DNA of 64,000 bases from Fulvia fulva (Eukaryota > Ascomycota > Dothideomycetes > Mycosphaerellales > Mycosphaerellaceae): contig NC_063022.1 in NCBI RefSeq assembly GCF_020509005.1, forward strand, positions 186,001 to 250,000, given 5' to 3'. Positions 1 through 10,268 of this stretch are shown in pieces. The notes below the pieces were generated by a model. The model worked only from the letters and a program-made list of their open reading frames with translations. It ran no database searches and was not told where the DNA came from. Every line of letters begins with the position of its first letter. The first letter of the stretch is position 1. Made by a program: the position numbers and the translations under genes.

Positions 1-1455
1 ACCTCATTGCCTTGAGGTGAGATGTGGCGGAGCGTTAGGAAGATGTCGATGTCGAACCGTGGTGAGGAGTCAGGGGACGTAGGTGAGCAGGAGATGGAGA
101 GGTGAGCGGTGATGTGGCCGGTGATTTCGGTCTCGGAGGTGAAAGGGGCTGTTGTGAATTGGACGGTTTGAGGGGAGTCGAGGGTGCCGAGGGCTTTGTA
201 GGAGAGGTTTGCGGGGTTGGTGGGGGTTGGTGGGGTGGGTGAGAGGGTTTGGTTGGGGTTGAGGTGGTAGCGGGTGTATTGTGTTCGGGCGATGGGCCAT
301 TCGTTCTCGGTGCGGCGTGGGTAGCCTTTTTCTGCTTGGGCGTTGTTGAAGCCTACATCTCCTTTGCGGAGGACGAGATTGATGGGTGGGAGTTTGCCTT
401 TTTGAGACCAGCCTACGCGGTCGTCGTTTTTGAGGAAGGCGTCGAGGAAGGACTTTTGGAGGGCGACTTCTTCTTCGTAGTAGAAGGGGAGGTCGTGGCG
501 GCCGGTGATGAAGCGGAGGTACTTCAAGTCACTGCCAGCGTTGAGGTAGCCTTGAACGTTACCACGTAGATGCAGGAGAATGCCGCCCCAGTTCGCCACG
601 GAGAGGAGTGGGACTTTGATGTCAGCAAGGTCGAATTCTTTGCTGGCGTAGTAGTCCTCGTCTCGGAAGCGGCTCTTCTCGTTGTCGATGGTTTGATTCT
701 GGCGGTTCTTCGCACGCTCTTCCTCGCTCAGATCACCCTCGATCGTGTCCGGTCCCCAGTTCGCCGCCTTCCTGCCTGGCCGCCCATAATGATTACTCAC
801 AACCTGTCTATTCCACCAAAACTTAATGAACGCATCACTCAGGATCCCACCATGTCGACACCGATCACGGTAGTAATCACTCATGCCCTCCCAGGGTATG
901 ATACAAGATAGACCCTTCGGTTGTCTCGCAGCCACACGCCACTGGGTTCCAGCATAGTACGAGATTCCCAGAAGACCGACTTTACCAGACGACCAAGATT
1001 GCTCGGCACACCATTCTACCACTTCGAAGAAAGCTTCAGAAGTCCCCTTAGACATTGTGTCCAGGAAGCCGGGACTTTGACCCGTACCGCGCTCATCTGC
1101 GCGGACCACGGCGTAGCCTTGAGAAGTCCAGTAGGCTGGGTCTGGGGTCTCCCATGCCGAGTGCTCGGACTTTTGTTGGGGGTTGACTTCGCTGAAGGAT
1201 TTGGGGTGGAAGCTGAGAGAGCATCAGTCGAGGCCTTCATTGGAATCAATCTGCAACTCACTCTGAGTATGGAATGTCCTTGCCATAAGGTCCATATGTC
1301 ACCAAGACTGGTACCTTCTCATCTGTCTTTGGCCTGTAGACATTGACACGCACCAAGCCATCCGAGGACTTCAGTGTGACAGTGGCATTCTGCTCGAAGA
1401 CGTAGGGGAAGGAGTTCGTATTGACAGTGTGTATGTCTTGGATTTTGTTAGGCAT
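1..1455 (-). CDS. CocE/NonD-type (S15-like) alpha/beta hydrolase, 3' end outside window
   Basis: Hydrolase of the CocE/NonD (X-Pro dipeptidyl-peptidase S15-like) family, which cleaves acyl esters or amides. Two exons are visible: 1455-1262 and 1212 to beyond base 1. The intron 1213-1261 (49 nt, GTGAGT...CTCAG) joins PYSD to FHPKSF in frame. The nucleophile motif GLLGISYYAG places Ser near residue 149. ADERGTGQSPG upstream is the family signature, and GRHDLPFYYEEEVALQ carries the likely catalytic His. The frame then enters the beta-sandwich C-terminal (PepX_C) domain and is open to the left edge, so the gene is partial. A TTG at 1482 lengthens the frame, but ATG at 1455 (MPNKIQDIHT) is the sensible start. 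No signal peptide is seen. The natural substrate cannot be told from sequence. Confidence 0.9.
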
Positions 1456-1840
1456 GTTGAAGAGGATCTGGACAAAAGACAATGGGTTGGGGAGAACGTT
1501 GCACAGGAAGAAGTGTTACGACGAAGGGGTTTTGTGACAGCACGACCCAGCACGCGTAAGACTAGTGCTCATCATCACGGCTGTCGCCATCTTGCCTGGC
1601 CGAGCTGCATGATGGCTCGGCATCTGTTGATGGTTGATGTGGATGTTGCGATGGAAGGTGGAGTCGTGTTGAAGCTGGCCCTGAGCTCCTTCCGGTGGCG
1701 GGGACGCGACAGTTTCGCGATGGCTTGGCACATCTCATGGTCGAGCAGCAAGATCATGTAGAACGGCGAGTGAGGGTGAAAGATGCGGTTCTGGTGGTGA
1801 TCGTCACAGTGTATCAAGGAAAGAAGTACCAACCCCTATC
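1456..1840. other. Intergenic, 5' flank of the CocE-type gene
   Basis: About 385 bases between the hydrolase start and the 3' end of the dioxygenase gene. Short open frames on both strands show no family resemblance. It presumably holds the hydrolase promoter; I see no distinctive element. Confidence 0.5.
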
Positions 1841-2770
1841 TCAATGAGCAGCAACAGCCCAGCCCCCACACCCACCCCAGCCCCCAATCGTAAACTGACT
1901 ATTACACATATTCGTCAACTCCCACGTCTCCGCCCTCAACACCCCTCCCTCCTCCCCCTCGTCCTCCCAATCCCCCGCCGCGCCCGCCACAAAGCACGCC
2001 GCCATGAAATGATCATCCGTCGCATGCGCATCCCTATACCTCGGATGCTTCATCAACCTCGTCACCGCCCTCCTCAACGCAGGCCCGCGATTATTACTCA
2101 CACAATCCTCCACACTCTGTCGAAACTCCAGCGCCCAGCCGTCCGGCGGCGTCTCCTGGGCGAAATTGTCGCGCTACTTGAGCATAGGCTCCCACTTGTT
2201 GCGGAACAGGTTGTTGACGGCTCCGCCGGTGCCGATGAGGAGGTAGCCGTCTTTGCGGAGCGGGCGGAGCGTGCTGCCGATGCGCATGTGGAAGTGAGGG
2301 TCGAAGCGGGCGTTCATGGAGACGATGGTGGTGGTGGGGGGGGGGCATTTTTGGGGGAACATGCGGGTGAGGATGAGGTATGTGTCGTGGATCCATTCGA
2401 ATTTGGGGTTGGGGCGGACGTTGAAGGCTTCGGACTTGAGCATTTGCATGCAGCGTTCGCCGGTAGGGAGGTCGGCTTCGAGTTTGTAGTCGACGTATTT
2501 GGAGGGGTGGACGTAGGCTACTGGGGATTTGCCTGGGGAGGGGTTCATGGCGACTTCGATTGCGTCGCCGGTTGCGTCCCAGTGTGCGCCCATCATGATT
2601 ACGCCTTTGATGCCATTGGCGAGGGCTTCGTCGCCGGCTTGCTTCCAGTAGTCGGCTGATTCGGACTCTTCGCCGAGCATCATGGTCGAGCCATGGGAGA
2701 AGAAGTGGACTGGAGTGAGACCTGGTGTCATCGTGAGTGCGAGTGAACGTTCTGATCGTGTGCTGGACAT
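1841..2770 (-). pseudogene. LigB/DODA-type extradiol ring-cleavage dioxygenase with internal TAG
   Basis: Class III (LigB, DODA-type) extradiol dioxygenase: Fe(II)-dependent ring opening of catechol-like substrates. From ATG 2770 the frame reads MSSTRSERSL..., with likely metal-binding His in HFFSHGST (His22, His26) and MMGAHWD (His63). DPHFHMRIG...LRPLR follows. Codon 199 is TAG (2174-2176). Directly after it the same frame continues as RDNFAQETPPDGWALEF and HPRYRDAHATDDHFM, a conserved LigB C-terminus, to a stop at 1841. Without the TAG the product would be 309 residues, normal for the family. I annotate it as a pseudogene; a sequencing error, readthrough or an unusual splice are alternatives. 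An intron from the GTAG at the stop would have to remove conserved residues. A run of about 10 C near 2337-2346 is slippage-prone but the frame is kept across it. Confidence 0.75.
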
Positions 2771-3188
2771 ACCCGTTGTGATCACTTTTCTTCGTGTGGC
2801 CTAGAGTACAGAGATCAGGTAGACTGTGTTTAATCCAGTATCAGTGCTTTCGACAGCCATACAATACGAGACGAATCGGATCCATGGGTGGCAAAAGCAG
2901 CCCGGGTGCGTTCCGATGTGGACGAGGACTCTGCGGGCCCGCTCATGCCGAGCGAAATGACTCCCTGTGCGATAGAAGGCATGGAGGCCAGGACATGTAT
3001 GCATTCTGTTTGTACCATGCTTCGTACTATATCCTTGTGATCTGTCTACGTCAGCATGAAACATCGTGTATGGTGTCGTTATCCCACAAGAAGTTGTCCT
3101 CTGCCAATTTGTGTCTTTCCTCAAGGCGCAACACAGTCCAAGCTTTGGCGCACCAGCCTGCTCTCAATCGAATCTCAGCAAGGTATTC
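2771..3188. other. Intergenic, 5' flank of the dioxygenase
   Basis: About 420 bases between the dioxygenase start and the oxalate decarboxylase stop, both on the minus strand. Open frames here are short and unlike any family I know. No repeat or RNA gene seen. Confidence 0.5.
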
Positions 3189-4675
3189 TCACACTCCCAG
3201 AACCGATTGAAGCCCTTCTGAGACATAATCAGGCTTCTCATACTGCGACTTGATCACATCCTTCTCAGCGGTCTCGATCGCCTTGGCGAACTTCGCCGCG
3301 CCATCAGGATCGTTCTTGAACAAATGATCTCTCACGTTACGCTGCGGCGTTTCACCAAGCCACTGAAACAGTGAGAAGTCCTGGAACTCATCAGCGCGGA
3401 AAAGCTCCAGTACTTCTAATGGCTCCTCCTCGCTCAAGTTCTCGATGAAATGGCCCATGTTCTTCGGCACGATGCCGACGTCGCCAGCAGTGTAGTCGAA
3501 TGTTCTTGCTGTGCCTTGCGCGCCAAAGATAGTAACACGAGCACGGCCTTTGATGAAGAACGACCATTCGTCTGCGTTGGGGTGCCAGTGCATCTCTCGC
3601 ATGGCGCCTGGTTCGATGTCGAGGTGAGCGGCGGCGACGGTCTTTGAGATTGGGAAATTCTTGCTGTCGGTGATGCGTACGCTGCCTCCAGTGGCGTTGA
3701 CGGGCTCTTGTGCAAGCATCCTATGGGTGAAGTTGTGCTTTGACTTTTTGAAAGTCTTTGGCGTTTCCTTCTCGATCGAGTCTGGCAGCGACCCTTGGAA
3801 GATGTATTTCTCGCTTTCCGGCAGAGTGTCGAAGACGTCGGGAGGAAGCCTGAAGTTCTCTGCCACGACTGCCTGAGGTGTATGAGCGAGCCAGTCGGTG
3901 AGCAGGAACGTCGACTCCTCGCTGAAGCTGCCATCGTCGAAGATGAGCAGGAACTCTGTTCCGTTGGGTGCCAGGGCTTGGAGTGAGTGAGGATGTCCAG
4001 CAGGGAAGTACCATAAATCGCCCTTCTCAACATCATCGATGAAGCTGCCACCCTCGGTATCAAGAGCCGTGACACGGACCTTGCCTTCGAGCACGTATGC
4101 CCATTCCGCGTCCTTGTGCCAATGCAATTCGCGAATGACACCCTCATCTAGGCGCATGTTGACTCCAGCAAGTTCGACGGATGTTGGCAGTTCCTTTACT
4201 GTTGTCTGTCTAGTCCACCCGCCTTCCTCAATTCGGACATGGGAGTCTGCAAAACTCCCACGGCAAGATCAGCGTTGTCCTACGATGTCCGTGATGGGCC
4301 AGCGTTTACCATCGCATGTTCTTGAAATCACCATGATCCGTTGACGGCGGCCGGATCATGTCTGGATTCTGTCTTTCTCGATCACGGTTGCGAGGTCCAA
4401 GCACATCTGTGCCATGACCATTGCGCTGTCCTCGTCAGTGTTCGTTCTACAATCTGCTCTAGCCCGAAAACTCGTGGTGGTCCAGGGATAACGCAATCTT
4501 CTCCTACCATAGGCTCTGGCTGAATGCCACGACCAATGGAATCGACCTTGTGATCGTACGGATGGTTGAAGTTCTTCTGGTACGGATTCCTGCCATGGAC
4601 GAGTGGATGTTGTGCTGGAGCAGCAAGACAGGAAGCCGCTAGCGTGAGCACTGGGAAGACACGCGAGATATGCAT
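3189..4675 (-). CDS. Secreted bicupin oxalate decarboxylase
   Basis: Oxalate decarboxylase (oxalate to formate plus CO2, Mn-dependent), predicted secreted. Three exons: 4675-4508, 4425-4310 and 4254-3189; introns 4426-4507 (82 nt) and 4255-4309 (55 nt); product 449 residues, the usual size. The N-terminus MHISRVFPVLTLAASCLAAP is a signal peptide. Cupin 1 has RELHWHKDAEW (His139, His141, Glu145) and GHPHSL; cupin 2 has REMHWHPNADEW (His317, His319, Glu324) and GHFIEN. The lid SEEST (206-210) keeps a Glu where the bacterial decarboxylase lid has one, so decarboxylase is favoured over oxidase. The first junction gives QPEPM-RNGHGTDVLGPRN. The second is less sure: canonical GT-AG gives MRC-FADSH, one residue shorter than the usual W-S-F. 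Confidence 0.92.
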
Positions 4676-5291
4676 CTCGTCGGTATTGAGCACGTCGGTC
4701 CAGTCACAATGCCGCCGATAGCTATCAAGAGTCTCCAAGGGCCATGTACCTGATGATCGCGCGATGGCATGCTCTCGGCTAATGCCAGGGCAAACGACTC
4801 CGCGCTGCTCAAGACGTCATCCTTCGGCAGGAGTATTTCATGTTCTTACACCTGGCCACGGTGCCTTGCGTACATGTATGCATCGCGTAGACGCGGTAGG
4901 CATATCGATAGCACTGACGCATGTGGTGGGTCAACGTACGACCCCTCTCGGTGCTGCACTGTCAGCGACATCTTGCTCATAAACCACTTCTCCCAGCATT
5001 CAGCACGACGCGTCTTGCCAACACACACGAAGAGACTTGCTCTTGCCGGTCTCCAGCCTCTTTGCCCGACCGGACAGCACGGCAAGATCGGGAAGACCGA
5101 GGACATCAGGAAGACGCTCAGCATATCTGCTGGGATTCTGGCCGCGAGGTCGGCGTTGTTGGCGTTGCACAGAGACGTGTCAGACTCGCGAACAAGGAAG
5201 CTCCATCAAGGCTTGGCAGGCTTGCCACTTCCGAGCAGTCCGCAGTAGCCGATACCAGGATCGGACGCGAAGCACAGAGTGACTCTTCACC
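4676..5291. promoter_or_regulatory. Divergent promoter region
   Basis: About 616 bases between two outward-facing genes, the oxalate decarboxylase (minus) and the DUF1275 protein (plus). It must hold both promoters. Several open frames on the plus strand lack any family resemblance and I treat them as chance. No specific binding site is claimed. Confidence 0.5.
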
Positions 5292-6239
5292 ATGGTCGAC
5301 TACGGCACGAACAACGCTTCGAAAGGTCGGACAGCGCCGGCCAACGATGTGGAAGCTGGCACTCGAGCACAGGCAGACGCTTCATCACTGCAAGAGTCAA
5401 GCTCGCTCCTGGGCAACGGCAGCAAAAGCAATGCCAAAAGTGCGTCCTCACGACCGCATGCTTACTGCACTGTCAACGTGAGCAGCGCATGGGGTGACCT
5501 TGCGCTGCTGTTCTGCTATGTCATCACGGGACTTCTGGACAGTAGCAGTGTCTACACCTGGGGAAGCTTCGTGTCCATGCAGACAGGTAGATTGCCGCTT
5601 CCTCACTTGTTCCATTCGGAAATGCTGACCACCACCACAGGCAATACCGTCTACCTTGGCTCCGGCATCGTCGCACCTTCTGACGACAACAAGTGGATCC
5701 GGGCTCTGACGTCAATCGTCTTCTTCTGCCTCGGCAGCTTCATCTTCTCCCGCTACCACCGATACTTTGGCGGCAAGAAGCGATGGGTCATTGTCCTGTC
5801 CTACACCATCCAGCTTATCATGATTGTCGTGTCGGCGGTCATGATCACACTCAGCCCAGCAGAAGGACTAACACCAAAAGGACCCATCACAATGTGGAGC
5901 GTCATTCCCATCGCGCTCATAGCTTTCCAATCAGCTGGCCAAGCAGTCATGAGCAGGGTGCTACAGCACGGCGGATTGACGAGCGTGGTCCTGACATCGA
6001 TCTACTGCGATCTGTTCTCCGACCAGAAGCTGTTCACGGATCTGACGACGAATGCTGAGCGGAACAGACGAGCCGCCGCGCCACTTCTACTACTTCTCGG
6101 AGCAATGCTTGGAGGCATATGGTCTCATAGTGAGGTCGGTTTAGCTGGTGCAGCATGGACAGCAGCAGCGCTGAAGCTATTCGTGATTGTAGCGTGGTGT
6201 CTGTGGGCAGCGGAGAAAGACGAGAACTCGACAGAGTAA
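5292..6239 (+). CDS. DUF1275 (YoaK-like) multi-pass membrane protein
   Basis: Integral membrane protein of the DUF1275 family; transport is often guessed but no substrate is established. Exons 5292-5586 and 5641-6239; the intron 5587-5640 (54 nt, GTAGAT...CCACAG) joins MQTG to NTVYLG, the family signature MQTGN. Product 297 residues. A polar N-terminus of about 65 residues precedes several hydrophobic segments, among them LALLFCYVITGLLDSSSVY, IVFFCLGSFIFS, VIVLSYTIQLIMIVVSAV, LLLLLGAMLGGIW and LKLFVIVAWCLW. The intron length is a multiple of three and has no stop, so a retained-intron form would still be open. It is transcribed away from the oxalate decarboxylase, possibly as its transport partner (inference). 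Confidence 0.9.
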   Translation: MVDYGTNNASKGRTAPANDVEAGTRAQADASSLQESSSLLGNGSKSNAKSASSRPHAYCTVNVSSAWGDLALLFCYVITGLLDSSSVYTWGSFVSMQTGRLPLPHLFHSEMLTTTTGNTVYLGSGIVAPSDDNKWIRALTSIVFFCLGSFIFSRYHRYFGGKKRWVIVLSYTIQLIMIVVSAVMITLSPAEGLTPKGPITMWSVIPIALIAFQSAGQAVMSRVLQHGGLTSVVLTSIYCDLFSDQKLFTDLTTNAERNRRAAAPLLLLLGAMLGGIWSHSEVGLAGAAWTAAALKLFVIVAWCLWAAEKDENSTE

Positions 6240-6331
6240 GCAAAAAGATAGTGCAGCATGTTACTGAGATCTGTACAGCTTATGCACAGGCATTGAGATG
6301 AATCCTGTAACGCTTCATGCTCTCCTACCGC

Positions 6332-7818
6332 TCACATTGCTCTACAGTGCCGCCACGACCACACTGACCCAGCCACCGAGACTGTCAGGAAAATGGACAC
6401 AATGATGCCAGCATTGATCAAGAAACCTTGCTCGAAGAATCCTACACCTCCTGCAGGATGCCTCTTGAACTCCGCCAACGGCGTTGTGGCATCCTCCAAC
6501 AAGAGTCGCGGACTTTGCCCACCAAGAACATCTGCCAGAGCCTTTGACCCTGTTGCTGGCGTGATGAAAGCTGGCCGGCGAAGTGAAAATAGCTTCGTCG
6601 GATCTCGTTCAGTTGCGATCAAACCAAGGCCACTCGGAACGACAGGCCCCACCAGGAGTTCTCGCGGAATGTGATTGATGTATGCAGTCTCTGATGCGAT
6701 GAATTGGGCCAGATATTGGCCAGTCGCTGGGTTGCCGAAGTGGTAGGCTGCTAGGCACGAATCTTCTGTTGAGCTTCCGACTAGATCGATGGCATCGTCC
6801 AGACTCTTGATGCTATGGATCACCATGATCGAAGCATCAGTTCTCTGTGAAAGCAAGCTGTCTCTGTCTGCTGTGTCGACAACAGCAAAGTCAAGGTCCT
6901 GCAGAACCACTCCGAGACTCGAATGGGCCTTCCTCAACGTCTCCAGCTGCTCGCCCACTCTACTCCGCGAAGTCGTCTTGCGCATGTTACCCTCCACGCT
7001 GGTGCTGAGACTGGCACACTCGCTGGCCACAGCCTCCAGGAAGTCCTTCTTAGCGAACTCGTTCACCAAAACACAATCCGGTGCGTATGGACTTCGACCA
7101 CCAAAGCTAAACCTCGCGGCCACCAAATCATGGGCTGCAAGCCGCAGGTCTGCTGTCCGATCCACAACCGCTACCACGGATCGACTACTCCGATGTGTCA
7201 GCTGGTTCTGCCTGGGAACCTGTTCAACGCCATTCTGCAGCACGCAAATAGCATGATCCAGTATCAACACATCCTTAACCGGGGAGGCTGCTACTGCAAA
7301 GACATCCGCATCGAGCGCAGATGTAAGCAGCTTCCGCAGTAGACTGGGTACGGCTCGTAGATTGTTCTCAAGCTAAGCAATTATCAGCACTCATAATACC
7401 TGAGAAGTCCGAACACACTCACTAACAGAATCACACAATTCCCAGCCGCCAGGGCACTAGCTAATGGCACAACAACCGAGTACAACATCGCATGACTCGT
7501 TGGCTCAATATACACAATCCCAGCTGGCACTCGATTCTCAGGAGCATCCGTGCCATTAGCGATCAGGTACTCTTGCTGATGTGCTTCCTTCGGCTTGAGT
7601 TCGGCATAGCACTTCTTGACCGCGCTGATTGCTAAGTGGTACTCCACGGCGATTTCGGCAGGCGTGTGGCCATAGTCTGTAGCAATTGCTTCTTGGATGT
7701 TGGAGATGTTTGAGATGAGAGCGGCGCAGAGGCGCTCGAGTTGAACTTGGCGGTGGTAGATGTTGTGCAGGCGGCCGTCTATTGCAGCTGCTCGGACTCG
7801 GTCGAAGTTGCTGGTCAT
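6332..7818 (-). CDS. Aldehyde dehydrogenase-family protein lacking catalytic Cys and Glu, C-terminal membrane anchor
   Basis: ALDH-superfamily fold. Exons 7818-7423 and 7372-6332; intron 7373-7422 (50 nt, GTGAGT...GCTTAG). Product 478 residues, normal for ALDH. Recognisable parts are the N-terminal helix region, EPTSHAMLYSVVVPLASALAAGNCVILL, and FGGRSPYAPDCVLVNEF near residue 225. In active ALDHs the last segment carries GQxC with the catalytic Cys; here Pro sits at that place. The usual LE-GGKSP glutamate motif is also not found. So it is probably not a functional dehydrogenase, although some fungal relatives look alike. The tail has a hydrophobic stretch (INAGIIVSIFLTVSVAGSV) ending in basic WRHCRAM, a likely tail anchor. 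Start ATG 7818. Confidence 0.85.
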
Positions 7819-8688
7819 GATGGAGCGGTGTAACGAGTTGAGGTGTTGTGGTGAAGGCGTGAAGTTGAGCTGTCAGGTCGGAATCAGCGATTACAGCTAG
7901 TCAACTCGAACACTGCACTCCACACGAACGTGTCTCATGAGACTAATCATCAAGACGCGCCTGAATAGCAACGTCCGAGTGGGCAGAGCATCACGGACAA
8001 GACCACTCCGAGCCATCTGAGAGCGAACCCCAGCACCGGAAATGTGGACACCCACCGGATCTTCCACATCAGCCCCAGCCGGGGGGCCAGGCAGTTGCGA
8101 ACACGCTGGACAACACCTCGCAGTCCAGCAGGCCCAAACCAGAATACCAGCCAGCGCATCTCTACACTCCAAAACCAACACCATGTCCGTAACAACAACA
8201 AACAACGCCCACATCACCGCACTCCGGCACACACTAGCAGACTACAACCTGCACCACAGCCAGCCATCTTCAGCAGAAGCCTCTTCAGCCCCAGAACCCA
8301 ACGCCCAGGTCCCATCGACATGACAAAATCCCCCAGACTGGGAGACGCACTGGCGTCGAGTCCCAGCTTATAGACCTGCGAACCCGGCGTTGCTGGATGA
8401 GGGAGGGCGGAACGAGTTCAATAATACCATTGAGAGGTATTTCATTCGGGTGATGTTTGGTGGGGTGGGGTTGCAGGCGGTGAGCTTGACTCCTGGTCAG
8501 AGGGAATTGTGGCTGTGCTGGGAAAGGGAAGGAACGCTGATGAAAACCAGAGAGCTAGTCAAATTTGGAGGGCGACGGGGGGGGGGGAGGGTGAATGATA
8601 GAATTTTCAGGGTTGGGATTGGGGGTGAGTGGTGATGTTGCGAGAAGATGAGGGGGCGAAGGTCTGGAAGGGTTGGTCTGATGGGCGT
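7819..8688. other. Gene-free stretch upstream of the ALDH-like gene
   Basis: About 870 bases between the ALDH-like start and the fumarylacetoacetase relic. It holds a G homopolymer near 8577-8588. Open frames on both strands have biased, low-complexity composition and no recognisable motif. It probably contains the ALDH-like promoter. Confidence 0.5.
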
Positions 8689-9240
8689 CTATAGTGGTTT
8701 AGCAGGTAACAAGGTTGCAACGCAATCTCCAAAGCCTACAACTTCGCCGCAGTAGCCTGACAATACCACTGTCTCTCCATCTTCCAGATATTCTCGCGGT
8801 GGTGTGGTACCTGGCTTCATGAATTCGAGGAGACAACCATGTTCCTTCTCGCCACTGACAGTGCCGGTGGCGAGTAAGTCGCCCGTCCTTAGACCGCAGC
8901 CACCGATTGCTTGGTGTGCAACACATTGTGCGAGAGTCCAGTACATCCATGAGCTGTTGCTTTGGCACATCGTCTGTGGTGTATGGCCATTTTTGTTCGA
9001 AGTGACATGCACTCAGAGTGCAACGTTGAGAGCGTCATTGCCGGAGTCCTTAAGGTATGGTACATCTGGTTGCGTGGCGCGGGCTGGCGAGGGGGTCTTG
9101 AATGGTTGCAGAGCTTCGGCCTGGAGTCGTCATATTCTTCCAATGCTCTGATGCTTCGACCAGAACGTCCAGGTGGTGTGCTAAAGTTATCCCAATGCCA
9201 GCTGCCGATTGTCGGGCCTGGCCATGGCGGGCGTCCACAT
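8689..9240 (-). pseudogene. Fumarylacetoacetase (FAH) relic, C-terminal half
   Basis: Degraded fumarylacetoacetate hydrolase, the last enzyme of tyrosine/homogentisate breakdown. The frame 9012-8689 still reads SSWMYWTLAQCVAHQAIGG, GDLLATGTVSGEKEHG and DGETVVLSGYCG...VGFGDC, the FAH C-terminus. Upstream in the same frame a TGA at 9013-9015 interrupts it, beyond which EALQPFKTPSP and DVPYLKDSGNDALNVAL are FAH-like; further stops follow near 9140. A last fragment RPDNRQLALG (about 9192-9221) resembles the middle of FAH. The N-terminal half, which should span another several hundred bases, is missing: that space is taken by the cupin gene on the other strand. I see no way to splice this into a whole enzyme. 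Confidence 0.75.
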
Positions 9241-9384
9241 CTTCCGTCGCGGCTGTAGGCAATGCACGCAACTAGCTGTCCACAGCAACGACTGCCCTGG
9301 TACGAATCTAGATGTCGGTATATATTGGCAGAGCATCTGTGACTGTCAGCAAGTCCTGCATCAACGATCCCATCAACTTCGAAA

Positions 9385-9939
9385 ATGTCGCCTCCAAATA
9401 CTCTCAAAGCTCCTACCAGGCTCATCACAACTCACAATGCTGAAGGCAAAGCAATCATTTCCGATGCCATACCAGAACAACCGCGACAGCAGCTCGTGGA
9501 AGACGGCAAAGCTGCCTTCTACCTCTCATACGCCACCGACCAATACCCGGCAGACCTGAACCAAGACAAGGACCTGAATGCATATCAGAAATACGCCTCG
9601 GAGCCGCCCGGACTGGTTATCAGTGGAGGCACAGTCCTTCGACATGTCGACATGGCGCCTGGGATGACATCACCAATGCACAGAACAGTCTCGTTGGACT
9701 ACGGCATTGTGATAGAGGGCGAGATTGAGCTTGTCCTGGACAGCGGAGAGACGCGGAAGATGTTGCCGGGTGATATTTGTGTGCAGAGAGGTACGATGCA
9801 TGCCTGGAGGAATCTGAGCGAGACGAAGTGGGCTCGTATGTTGTATGTACTGCAGCAGAGCAAGCCATTAGAGACTGAGGCCGGGGTGCTTGGTGAGGAT
9901 TATGGAGGCACCATGAAGGGTGTCCGGGCTTCGTCGTAG
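9385..9939 (+). CDS. Single-domain cupin protein
   Basis: Small cupin of 184 residues in one exon, start ATG 9385. Motif 1 reads MHRTVSLDYGIVIEGEIEL, where the usual HxH...E is reduced to one His and the Glu is replaced by Asp-Tyr. Motif 2 reads PGDICVQRGTMHAWRN, the classic PG...G..H.W.N. Such proteins occur in fungal secondary-metabolism and phenol-degradation clusters, with roles from dioxygenase to isomerase; the incomplete metal site makes a strong prediction unwise. It is divergent from the FAH relic and its promoter overlaps that relic. Cytosolic: no signal peptide. Confidence 0.85.
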   Translation: MSPPNTLKAPTRLITTHNAEGKAIISDAIPEQPRQQLVEDGKAAFYLSYATDQYPADLNQDKDLNAYQKYASEPPGLVISGGTVLRHVDMAPGMTSPMHRTVSLDYGIVIEGEIELVLDSGETRKMLPGDICVQRGTMHAWRNLSETKWARMLYVLQQSKPLETEAGVLGEDYGGTMKGVRASS

Positions 9940-10268
9940 ATATAGAGCTCGTGTCGCGTGTTCTCAATGCTGTCAGAGACACTTTGGCGCGACATTTCTT
10001 CCAGGACTGATGATGTTGGCTCTATGTTGATGAACTCAAGAAGAAGGACATCTTGACGTCCTCCCATCAGTCTCTATGCGTTATCGGCGGCTCACAAAGA
10101 GGCATGAAGACGATGTCGAGGACAGAAGTGTCGTACGGGAAGCCATTTGATCGTTGACGGGCTCGCGCAGCCCTTGCCTGACGGCTGGCCAATCAATCAC
10201 CAGTGGTAGTCTACCACTCCTTCCGGGACACTGCCACAGATCAGCCCACCACTTACTTCCGAGTCCAT
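9940..10268. other. Intergenic before the zinc-finger regulator
   Basis: About 330 bases between two plus-strand genes. A GTG-initiated extension of the regulator frame begins at 10203 but ATG 10269 is preferred. No distinct element seen. Confidence 0.45.

Noticed and set aside
2330..2350. Possible frameshift at a run of about 10 C (minus strand) in the dioxygenase
   Set aside because: Conserved sequence on both sides is in the same frame, so the run is tolerated; the only lesion is the TAG.
1842..2660. 271-codon plus-strand frame
   Set aside because: Shadow of the dioxygenase gene on the other strand, with Arg/Pro/Val-biased composition.
4769..5248. 159-codon plus-strand frame upstream of the DUF1275 gene
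   Set aside because: No domain, no homologous look, and it lies in the divergent promoter.
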